From: Ghiorsea sp.
GTDB lineage: Bacteria; Pseudomonadota; Zetaproteobacteria; Mariprofundales; Mariprofundaceae
Reading direction: 5' to 3'
Length of the DNA stretch: 9,672 nucleotides
NCBI GenBank assembly: GCA_027053695.1
Contig: JALUHL010000137.1
Coordinates: 1-9,672 of the forward strand
Shown: positions 1 to 5,242 of the stretch, one piece after another
Position numbering within the stretch: the first letter of the stretch is position 1
Layout: each line of letters begins with the position of its first letter
Notes under the pieces: generated by a model
Database searches by the model: none
Told to the model about the DNA's origin: nothing
What the model saw: the letters and a program-made list of their open reading frames with translations, nothing else
Translations under genes and position numbers: made by a program

Positions 1-50
1 CCGCTCGGGGTGACAATGATAAAGCTTCATGTATCTGTGTTTATCTGTGG
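1..50. repeat. Composite dispersed intergenic repeat at the mnmA 3' end
   Basis: Two repeat-like motifs lie next to each other. Positions 1-15 read CCGCTCGGGGTGACA, resembling the tail of a CTTCGACT-CGCTC-GG-TGACA unit. Positions 25-50 hold CTTCATGTATCTGTG and a second ATCTGTG copy; on the other strand this is a CACAGATAAACACAGAT pattern. The same architecture (CGCTC-G--TGACA followed by CTTC-TGT-) recurs at 4533-4578. Such low-complexity units are commonly dispersed between genes in many bacterial genomes; that is general knowledge, not shown here. The repeat ends exactly where the mnmA stop codon begins. Confidence 0.5.
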
Positions 51-1166
51 CTACTTATGAACGGTATTCACAATACCACCACCCACAAGTTCATCGTTCA
101 CATAAAATGCCGCGACTTGCCCCGGTGCCGTGGGTTTTTGCGGTTCATCAAAGGTAAGTGAAGTATTCTCACCTTCAATCGTAATCAAGCACGGTGAAGG
201 GCGCATTTGGTAGCGCACTTTGGATAGGACTTGCTCGCCTTCTTTGATGTCGCGTAGCCATGTGGTTTCAGCCACATTCACATGCGTAATCAATGCATCA
301 GCAGGCGGGGCAACAATCACGCGCGCAGTCGTGCCATCAAGCTCTACAACATGCCAAGGGCCGTTGGGAAGCCCCAAACCTTTACGTTGACCCAGTGTGT
401 AGTGTGCAATGCCTTCATGGCGGCCTAAGATATTACCTTCTCTATCCATAATATCGCCAGCGCGGAATCCAGCTTCCGCACCTTCTTTTTTCAAGAATGC
501 AATGCGATTGCCAGCAGGAATAAAGCAGATGTCTTGGCTTTCATGCTTTTCAGCGGTCATCAAATCATAATGGCGGGCTAAAATGCGTGTACCATCTTTT
601 TGCAAATGCCCAACAGGAAACAAGATACGCGAGACTTGCTCTTTGTTGGTGGTGGCAAGGAAATAGCTTTGGTCTTTGACTTGGTCGTTGCCGCGATAGA
701 TATGCACGCCCATCTCATCATCATTGCGTTGCACATAATGCCCAGTCGCCACATATGCAGCTTCCAATTCATCCGCAGCATCAAGCAATGCGCCAAATTT
801 CACAAAGCGATTGCAGCGCTCACATGGGTTGGGGGTGCGCCCCGTTTCGTAATCTTCAATAAATGGGTTGATGACATTTTCACGAAAATTTTCGCGCATA
901 TCCATATTATAAAATGGAATGCCGATTTGGTCGCAAACCCGCCTTGCATCATAAGCATCATCGAGCGAGCAGCATGAACCATGACCTGAGACTTCATCAC
1001 GGTTGTAGTCCCACACATGCAAGAACACACCAATCACATCTGCACCTGCTTCTTTAAGCAATGCAGCCACCACAGAAGAATCCACGCCACCTGACATCGC
1101 AGCAATGACGCGCACGCCTTTAAGGTGCGATAAGTCAGGAATTAGTGATTGAACGTCTGCGGTCAT
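51..1166 (-). CDS. mnmA: tRNA-specific 2-thiouridylase MnmA
   Basis: This cytoplasmic enzyme adenylates U34 of Lys, Glu and Gln tRNAs and replaces the C2 oxygen with sulfur, giving the s2U part of mnm5s2U. The 371 residues match the usual family length. The N-terminal PP-loop ATP motif SGGVDSS is at residues 25-31. The cysteine pair TPNPCERCN (C115, C118) and SQDICFI (C214) provide the catalytic and persulfide-carrying cysteines. E. coli has Asp where C115 stands, so this is the CxxC...C variant. An additional Cys-Cys pair (C65-C66) precedes the DARRV segment. YTLGQRKGLG (256-265) and PGQ (348-350) mark the central and C-terminal beta domains. The ATG has GAGG about 7 nt upstream. It lies just 34 bp beyond the sspA terminator on the same strand, leaving little room for its own promoter, so some read-through from sspA is plausible. 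The stop TAG abuts a dispersed repeat. Confidence 0.96.
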   Translation of the reverse strand: MTADVQSLIPDLSHLKGVRVIAAMSGGVDSSVVAALLKEAGADVIGVFLHVWDYNRDEVSGHGSCCSLDDAYDARRVCDQIGIPFYNMDMRENFRENVINPFIEDYETGRTPNPCERCNRFVKFGALLDAADELEAAYVATGHYVQRNDDEMGVHIYRGNDQVKDQSYFLATTNKEQVSRILFPVGHLQKDGTRILARHYDLMTAEKHESQDICFIPAGNRIAFLKKEGAEAGFRAGDIMDREGNILGRHEGIAHYTLGQRKGLGLPNGPWHVVELDGTTARVIVAPPADALITHVNVAETTWLRDIKEGEQVLSKVRYQMRPSPCLITIEGENTSLTFDEPQKPTAPGQVAAFYVNDELVGGGIVNTVHK

Positions 1167-1200
1167 TGGGCGCCTCTATGAATAATTTTCGAGCTAAAAC

Positions 1201-1236
1201 AAAAAAGCCTACACGTTTTGCAACAATGTAGGCTTT
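1201..1236 (-). terminator. Rho-independent terminator of sspA
   Basis: On the minus-strand transcript, AAAGCCTACA (1236-1227) pairs perfectly with TGTAGGCTTT (1213-1204), and a T run (1206-1201, then G, then TTTT) follows. Inside the loop, GTT-GCAA-AAC can form a small extra stem closed by a GNRA-type GCAA tetraloop. The plus strand has no T run after the hairpin, so it works in one direction only. A third copy of the same 10-mer at 1253-1262 could compete with it (see findings). Confidence 0.85.
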
Positions 1237-1252
1237 AGAATCAGTGTAAAGC

Positions 1253-1262
1253 AAAGCCTACA
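1253..1262 (-). promoter_or_regulatory. Third copy of terminator arm, across the sspA stop codon
   Basis: AAAGCCTACA here is identical to the arm at 1204-1213. In the minus-strand RNA it reads TGTAGGCTTT and includes the sspA TAG stop codon (1260-1258). It is fully complementary to the middle copy (1236-1227) with a 16-nt loop, so it can form a hairpin that excludes the terminator. Whether this happens in the cell is inference. Confidence 0.4.
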
Positions 1263-1854
1263 GGCTATCGCGTAGCATCTTTTCATGTTCAGATAATGAG
1301 CGCTCAAATGCTGGGCGTTCAAAGATTCTGTCCATGTAAGCTTCCAAATGCGGCCAATCGATGGTGCTGATGCCGTTGGACTCTAAGCGCCAAAGAATCG
1401 GTGCTAATGTGACATCAGCCAAAGTATATTGTTCGCCGATGAAGAAGACTTGGTTAGCCAAATAGCCATCCAATGATTCAAGGTAAGCGCGCATTTTCTT
1501 GGCAGGCTCTGATTTCTTTTTCAAGCGAACCAAGTTGTAGTGCAAAGGATAAACTTCTTCTTCAATCCGCATAACAGCCAAACGCATTTGTGCGCGCTCT
1601 GCAGGGGAGCCCGGTTTCAAAGGCGGGTGAGGGTAACGTTCATCCAAATATTCATTGACCACAGAAGATTCAAAAAAGACAACATCACGGTCAATCACCG
1701 TTGGCAATTTTCCGTAAGGGTTAATTTTTGTGAAATCAGCGGGAAGCTTATCTTCATCCAATTCAAAAGTTTCAACGGGCAATTCTTTCTCTGATAATAC
1801 AATGCGAGTACGATGAGAATCAGGGGAAACGCCACTTGAATATAGTTTGATCAT
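1258..1854 (-). CDS. sspA: Stringent starvation protein A (GST-fold, RNA polymerase-associated)
   Basis: SspA proteins adopt the glutathione-transferase fold but bind RNA polymerase and act in stress and starvation transcription. The 198 residues split into a thioredoxin-like N-terminal domain (1-75) with the cis-proline stretch LPTV (50-53) and FESSVVNEYLDERYP (61-75), and an all-helical C-terminal domain. The segment YPHPPL (74-79) matches the surface Pro-His-Pro pocket characteristic of SspA. TLADVTLAPILWRL (144-157) and YMDRIFERPAFERSLS (173-188) are also SspA-like rather than general GST. The ATG at 1854 has an excellent GGAGG site (GCTGGAGGAAGTAA). A candidate extended -10 lies at 1884-1892. 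No sspB follows; the next gene downstream is mnmA. An ordinary GST is the alternative, but the HPPL motif and the C-terminus argue for SspA. Confidence 0.88.
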   Translation of the reverse strand: MIKLYSSGVSPDSHRTRIVLSEKELPVETFELDEDKLPADFTKINPYGKLPTVIDRDVVFFESSVVNEYLDERYPHPPLKPGSPAERAQMRLAVMRIEEEVYPLHYNLVRLKKKSEPAKKMRAYLESLDGYLANQVFFIGEQYTLADVTLAPILWRLESNGISTIDWPHLEAYMDRIFERPAFERSLSEHEKMLRDSL

Positions 1855-1883
1855 TTACTTCCTCCAGCAAAAAAAGGTTGCGG

Positions 1884-1892
1884 AATATACCA
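1884..1892 (-). promoter_or_regulatory. Candidate extended -10 promoter of sspA
   Basis: On the minus strand this reads TGG-TATATT, an extended -10 (TGn plus a -10 hexamer with one mismatch to TATAAT). No good -35 is seen 17 nt upstream (CTTTCT), as is usual for extended -10 promoters. Transcription would start about 15-20 nt before the GGAGG ribosome site. thiD ends 85 bp upstream without an evident terminator, so sspA may also receive read-through. Confidence 0.4.
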
Positions 1893-1938
1893 TCAGCGAC
1901 AAAAAAAGAAAGAAGGTTATTTGTTAGGGTTAGCAGAC

Positions 1939-2670
1939 CTAAGAATTGAGGTCAGATTGTAGCCAAGATATAGCCAAAGCAATGCTTTCAGATAAATCAT
2001 GGTTTAACGCCAAATATGCAGCAATCGCAGCGGCTAAGCGGCAGCCAGTACCATGGGTTTGGGGGTTAGATAGATTTTGTTTTTGATGTTCAAAGCTAAG
2101 GATGTTCCCAGAAGCATCACAGTAGATATCTTGCAGCAAATCATTTTCGCCATGTCCACCCTTGAGAAGGACAGCTTTTTGATACTTATCTTGCAATGCT
2201 TGCGCAGCTCGCTTGCCATCGCTCACCTTTGAGCCAAGAAAGTATGCGGCTTCTTCAAGATTGGGTGTCCAAAGTGTGGCGTGGTTCAATAGCGCTTCGT
2301 AGGCAGGCTTGGCAGTGTCTTTGTCAAACAGGTGTTTTCCTGATGATGCAATCAATACAGGGTCAACAATCAAAGGAATGTCGCCAATCCAAGGTATCAA
2401 AGCTTGTAGGTGAGCGGCATCGTATAACATGCCTGTTTTGATGCAGCACACATCATAGTAGCTCATCATCGCTTCAAGCTCAGCGGTAAAGTGAGTTACT
2501 GATGAAGGTTCTATACTTAAAATATGCTCTGGGTTTTGCGCTGTGAGTGCTGTAATCGCTGAGCAGCCATGCACACCCAAAGCTTCAAACACGCGCAAGT
2601 CAGCTTGGATGCCTGCGCCAGCGCAAGAGTCCGAGCCGCCAACGCTTAAGCAGACGGGGCGTTGTTCCAC
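1939..2670 (-). CDS. thiD: Hydroxymethylpyrimidine/phosphomethylpyrimidine kinase ThiD
   Basis: ThiD phosphorylates HMP and then HMP-phosphate to HMP-pyrophosphate, the pyrimidine substrate of ThiE. This is a 243-residue ribokinase-fold protein, slightly shorter than the usual 260-270. Motifs in order: GGSDSCAGAGIQAD (11-24, substrate site), VDPVLIASSG (102-111), TPNLEEA (135-141), LLKGGH (168-173) and the anion-hole/catalytic THGTGC (205-210). The residue after GTGC is Arg, where many ThiD proteins have Thr. The start is a GTG at 2670 inside the end of thiE. It is the only start codon in frame after the preceding stop, with GGTGA 4 nt upstream as a possible ribosome site. The 25-nt overlap with thiE implies translational coupling. 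No fused ThiE domain is present. Confidence 0.93.
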   Translation of the reverse strand: MEQRPVCLSVGGSDSCAGAGIQADLRVFEALGVHGCSAITALTAQNPEHILSIEPSSVTHFTAELEAMMSYYDVCCIKTGMLYDAAHLQALIPWIGDIPLIVDPVLIASSGKHLFDKDTAKPAYEALLNHATLWTPNLEEAAYFLGSKVSDGKRAAQALQDKYQKAVLLKGGHGENDLLQDIYCDASGNILSFEHQKQNLSNPQTHGTGCRLAAAIAAYLALNHDLSESIALAISWLQSDLNS

Positions 2671-3299
2671 AAGGTCACCATGTTTTTCGCTGTTGCCTCA
2701 ATCTCTTGAGGTGTGCCATCAAATAAGCTGGAAATCACTGCTGCATAACTAGCCCCCGCCATTTTTATCATGGCAAGGTTATTCAAATTGATGCCGCCAA
2801 TGGCACAAACCTTAGCATCAGGAAACATGGCACATGCTTTGGCTAAGCGGGGCAGCCCAATCACAGGCACATCAGCTTTGGTTTTTGAGGCAAACACTGC
2901 ACCAAAAGAAATGTAATCAGCGCCATGTTGTAGTGCAGACTTGGCATAGGCTGCATCAGCACGAGCTGTGATACCTACGATAAAATCATCGCTCACATCT
3001 TGGCGAATCAGGTTGAGGCTTGGTGCATCCTCTTTGCCCAAATGCACGCCATCGGCATTGCAATCCAAAGCCAGTTGCATGGAATCATTGATGATGAGTG
3101 TGGCTTCATATTTTTGAGTAAGTTCGCGCAAAAGAAGCGCGCGTTTAAGTTTGCGCTTAAAGCCTGTTTTCTTGTCTCGAAGCTGTAAAATTTTTACACC
3201 ACCAAGCATGGCAGCTTCCGCTTTTTCAAGCAGGATGTCTGTTTCAATATCAGCGGGGAGAATACCGTAGGTACCTGATGTCATTTCTTTTTTGCTCAT
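2646..3299 (-). CDS. thiE: Thiamine-phosphate synthase ThiE
   Basis: ThiE joins HMP-pyrophosphate (from ThiD, the next gene) to hydroxyethylthiazole phosphate, giving thiamine monophosphate. This is a TIM-barrel protein of 217 residues from the ATG at 3299. Motifs: QLRDK (39-43), IINDS (69-73), DGVHLG-ED (83-91, pyrophosphate and Mg site), GIT (109-111), FGAVFASKTK (132-141) and AIGGI (166-170). The start is uncertain. The frame is open to a TTG at 3326, and another ATG lies five codons downstream of the chosen one; none has a clear ribosome site, and family similarity begins only around residue 9. The gene overlaps thiD by 25 nt, so thiE-thiD is one operon. I looked for a TPP riboswitch upstream and found none. 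Confidence 0.93.
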   Translation of the reverse strand: MSKKEMTSGTYGILPADIETDILLEKAEAAMLGGVKILQLRDKKTGFKRKLKRALLLRELTQKYEATLIINDSMQLALDCNADGVHLGKEDAPSLNLIRQDVSDDFIVGITARADAAYAKSALQHGADYISFGAVFASKTKADVPVIGLPRLAKACAMFPDAKVCAIGGINLNNLAMIKMAGASYAAVISSLFDGTPQEIEATAKNMVTLWNNAPSA

Positions 3300-3330
3300 G
3301 GCGAGAGTGTAGCGAGTTATGGTCAAGGTT

Positions 3331-3365
3331 TCTTCATTTTTTGCTCAGCTCAGCTATAGCAGGGG
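3331..3365 (+). repeat. Direct repeat copy 1 (partner at 3580-3615)
   Basis: This copy ends with CAGCTATAGCAGGGG, identical to the end of the partner copy at 3580-3615. Over about 36 aligned positions the two differ by one indel and three substitutions. The pair brackets roughly 215 bp of other repeat material. Confidence 0.75.
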
Positions 3366-3406
3366 GATATATTCAGCTTGTATAGGTATCAGCTTACTTG
3401 TTTTAT

Positions 3407-3453
3407 CTTCGTGTTCTTCGTGGTTTATTATCCTCTGCGTCCTCTGCGGTTAA
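3407..3453. repeat. CTTCGTG / CTCTGCG dispersed repeat
   Basis: CTTCGTGTTCTTCGTGGTT (3407-3425) is followed by TCCTCTGCGTCCTCTGCGG (3431-3449). The first part matches 18 of 19 bases with 4560-4578. On the minus strand the two parts read as CGCAGAGGA and CACGAAG-ACACGAAG units, a well-known kind of dispersed bacterial repeat. Confidence 0.65.
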
Positions 3454-3466
3454 TGTTTTTTCTTCA

Positions 3467-3499
3467 TTTCTTTGCCACCAAAGAAACGAAGCAAAGAAA
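3467..3499. repeat. Hairpin with triplicated arm
   Basis: TTTCTTTG (3467-3474), loop CCAC, then CAAAGAAA (3479-3486) form a perfect 8-bp stem. A second CAAAGAAA follows at 3492-3499 and could pair with the same first arm. No T run follows on either strand, so this is not a standard terminator. It is most likely part of a dispersed repeat. Confidence 0.55.
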
Positions 3500-3579
3500 G
3501 TGCCCCCTAAATAGCTGCGTGTATCCTCACCAAAGCTGGAAGTCGGGCGCAAAACAAAGCGTGTTTTGCTTATCTCCCT

Positions 3580-3615
3580 TCTTCCATCTTTTGCTCGGCG
3601 CAGCTATAGCAGGGG
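3580..3615 (+). repeat. Direct repeat copy 2 (partner at 3331-3365)
   Basis: This is the second copy of the 35-36 bp direct repeat, ending CAGCTATAGCAGGGG. It lies just left of the inverted repeat that brackets the methyltransferase gene. Confidence 0.75.
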
Positions 3616-3621
3616 AGCTGA

Positions 3622-3666
3622 TGTCATTTCAATCGATTAGGTGAATTGCAAAGCAAGAGAGCATCC
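3622..3666 (+). repeat. Left inverted repeat of the methyltransferase segment
   Basis: This 45-bp unit is repeated in inverted orientation at 4476-4520. The core 3636-3666 matches 29 of 31 bases. The outer TGTCAT (3622-3627) is kept at the same spacing; overall 38 of 45 bases match. The core contains TTGC-AAA-GCAA, a small hairpin; one of the two core differences falls in its loop, so the stem is unchanged. Confidence 0.85.
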
Positions 3667-3699
3667 ATTTTTTGGGGAAGGCCTATTTTTTTATGAATT

Positions 3700-4422
3700 T
3701 CACTTGCAATGAACGAAATATGCCATATTGCCAATGGTATGAGCATCAAATTCTACACCACTCTCCGCCAATCGCTGTTGCAGTAACTCACTTGATTGGC
3801 ACAAAGCAACTTCATTCTGTTTTTTCAGGAATTGTAAGTACCAATGTCCTAAATTATTGTTTGCCGCAAGGCTTGATAGGAATATACAACCATCATCAGC
3901 TTTTACCCGTATTAAGTCACTCAAAATAACTTTAGTATTTTCAAATAAATGCAACATGCCGAAAGATTGTATCGTTAAAAAACTATCTTGAAGAAAAGGC
4001 ATATTTAAAATGTCAGCTTGTATCAATATGATATTTTTAGGTACAATGCCAGCATGTTGAATAAGTCGATTTCTAGCTCTTCTTAGCATACCTAAAGAAC
4101 GATCTAATAAAACGATAGGATGCTTACTATTAGCATATGTCTTTGCTGTAAATACAAGCGACCCACACCCAGCATCTAACACAATACCACCATGGTTTGA
4201 TGCTAATGCTTGTTTACAAAATGCCTCATACTGACTGGGCCAGTTCCCCCATATTATTCGATTGTAAAAACGGTTGCCAATAACCCAATCATAAAATTTT
4301 GCGGCTTTATCGTAATGGTGTGATCGCGCCTCTTTGGGAATCACTGAGTAGATGTCAGGCTCAACTTTTTCTAACTGAATATCATCTAATAAGATGTCTT
4401 TCACTGTTTTATACATGCTCAT
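3700..4422 (-). CDS. Class I SAM-dependent methyltransferase, substrate unknown
   Basis: This 240-residue protein has the Rossmann methyltransferase core of the UbiE/Methyltransf_11 type. SAM motif I is VLDAGCGSLVF (81-91; GCGSL replaces the common GCGTG), the acidic end of the next strand is LLDRS (105-109, D107), then QADILNMPF (135-143) and GMLHLF (155-160). An N-terminal helical part, YDKAAKFYDWVIGNRFYNRIIWG (37-59), resembles the lid region of such enzymes. No transmembrane segment or signal peptide is evident. The ATG at 4422 has a strong GGGGAGG site. The gene is more AT-rich than its neighbours (17 G/C in 3901-3960 against 29 in 4681-4740, inside gph). It stands alone between 45-bp inverted repeats and breaks the thi and queG-gph groups apart. 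Acquisition by transfer is likely. I cannot name the substrate. Confidence 0.82.
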   Translation of the reverse strand: MSMYKTVKDILLDDIQLEKVEPDIYSVIPKEARSHHYDKAAKFYDWVIGNRFYNRIIWGNWPSQYEAFCKQALASNHGGIVLDAGCGSLVFTAKTYANSKHPIVLLDRSLGMLRRARNRLIQHAGIVPKNIILIQADILNMPFLQDSFLTIQSFGMLHLFENTKVILSDLIRVKADDGCIFLSSLAANNNLGHWYLQFLKKQNEVALCQSSELLQQRLAESGVEFDAHTIGNMAYFVHCK

Positions 4423-4475
4423 TGTCCAACCTCCCCTCCCTATGCTTATTTATGGATGCCGTCACGTCCCCCAGG

Positions 4476-4520
4476 GGATACTCTCTTGCTTCGCAATTCA
4501 CCTAATTGGTCGGCATGACA
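4476..4520 (-). repeat. Right inverted repeat of the methyltransferase segment
   Basis: This is the inverted partner of 3622-3666. Its core 4476-4506 holds TTGC-TTC-GCAA (4486-4496), and ATGACA (4515-4520) mirrors the outer TGTCAT. The distance between the outer ends of the two cores is 871 bp. Next to it, GTCCCCCAGGGGAT is a near-perfect palindrome. No target-site duplication outside the two copies is evident. Confidence 0.85.
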
Positions 4521-4532
4521 GATGAGATACTT

Positions 4533-4578
4533 CGACTGCGCTCAGTATGACACTTTTTTCTTCGTGTCCTTCGTGGTT
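4533..4578. repeat. Composite dispersed repeat at the gph 3' end
   Basis: CGACTGCGCTCAGTATGACA (4533-4552) is followed by CTTCGTGTCCTTCGTGGTT (4560-4578). The second part is 18/19 identical to 3407-3425. The pairing of a CGCTC-type unit with a CTTC-TGT-type unit repeats what is seen at 1-50. The repeat ends 7 bp before the last base of the gph stop codon. Confidence 0.65.
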
Positions 4579-4585
4579 CAATAAC

Positions 4586-5242
4586 TCAATCAATCAGTTT
4601 TAATAAGTCCGTGAAATGCGGCAGACTTACCACTTTATCTGCGTATTCAGCAGGCACACCCTGGTAGCCATGTTCTGCAAAACAAACAGTATGCGAATCA
4701 GCTGCAAAGCCAGCTTCCACATCAAAGCGCGTATCGCCAACCATCACCACTTCGCTGTGGTCTATGCCCATAGCACGGCAGCATTCAAGCAACATATCTG
4801 GCGCAGGTTTTTTAGGGAATCCATCTTCAGGCGATAAAGCCAAAGTCATATAATCATCCAAACCCAATGCTTGCGTCACTTTTACGCGTGCTTTGGCAGG
4901 TTTTGCTGTGACGATACACATGGGATAACCTTTGGCTTGGAGTGCATCCAAGGTTTCTTTCACACCAGGAAGCATCGTGCCTTCATCGGCAGGATGTTGC
5001 TCATAAAAATCAGCAAAAGCATGGTATAATGCCATAGTATCTGGGTGATCCATTGGTTTCCCAAGTACGTTTGAGGCAAGCTTTTGTGCACCGCCGCCAA
5101 CGTGAGGTTGGGTTTCTTCAATCGTCATTTGGAAGTCATAACCTAGTTTCTTCAAAGCGCGGTTGGCATTGGCGCGAATATCAGGCAAGGCATCAATCAA
5201 TGTGCCATCCAAATCAAAAATGAATGCTTTAATCTTACTCAT
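4586..5242 (-). CDS. gph: Phosphoglycolate phosphatase (HAD family)
   Basis: Gph hydrolyses 2-phosphoglycolate, a product of DNA repair or of Rubisco oxygenation, to glycolate in the cytoplasm. The 218 residues carry all four HAD motifs: FDLDGTL (9-15, nucleophile D10 and acid D12), VTAKP (111-115, T112), KKPAPD (144-149, K145) and VGDTRFDVEAG (168-178, D170 and D174). The helical cap lies between about residues 17 and 85. The length and the ALPDIRANAN start of the cap fit Gph, although other HAD phosphatases such as pyrophosphatase PpaX are close relatives. The ATG overlaps the queG stop codon (ATGA), with GAGAGGAT upstream, so the two genes are translationally coupled. No terminator follows; the dispersed repeat begins a few bases after the stop. 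Confidence 0.85.
   Translation of the reverse strand: MSKIKAFIFDLDGTLIDALPDIRANANRALKKLGYDFQMTIEETQPHVGGGAQKLASNVLGKPMDHPDTMALYHAFADFYEQHPADEGTMLPGVKETLDALQAKGYPMCIVTAKPAKARVKVTQALGLDDYMTLALSPEDGFPKKPAPDMLLECCRAMGIDHSEVVMVGDTRFDVEAGFAADSHTVCFAEHGYQGVPAEYADKVVSLPHFTDLLKLID

Larger units (their letters stand above)
3300..3635. other. Gene-free stretch built of dispersed repeats
   Basis: About 400 bp separate thiE from the methyltransferase, and I see no believable gene in it. It holds a 35-bp imperfect direct repeat (3331-3365 and 3580-3615), CTTCGTG-type and CTCTGCG-type units (3407-3453), a perfect 8-bp hairpin with a third arm copy (3467-3499), and a 7-bp hairpin GCAAAAC/GTTTTGC (3549-3569). 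The short open frames here translate into low-complexity strings typical of repeat translations. The thiE promoter must lie near the left end, but I could not identify it with confidence. Confidence 0.6.

Noticed and set aside
3275..3287. 13-bp exact match CTGATGTCATTTC between the thiE 5' end and 3618-3630
   Set aside because: It is short, and the TGTCATT part belongs to the inverted-repeat unit; chance or a partial repeat explains it as well as a duplication of thiE does.
3300..3400. Possible TPP riboswitch upstream of thiE
   Set aside because: On the minus strand I find neither the CUGAGA core nor the ACCUGAUCUGG-like block, and the space is occupied by repeat sequence.
3378..3929. Open frames of 88 and 85 residues on the plus strand
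   Set aside because: The first translates dispersed repeats into low-complexity peptide; the second is mostly antisense to the methyltransferase. Neither has a ribosome site or family motifs.
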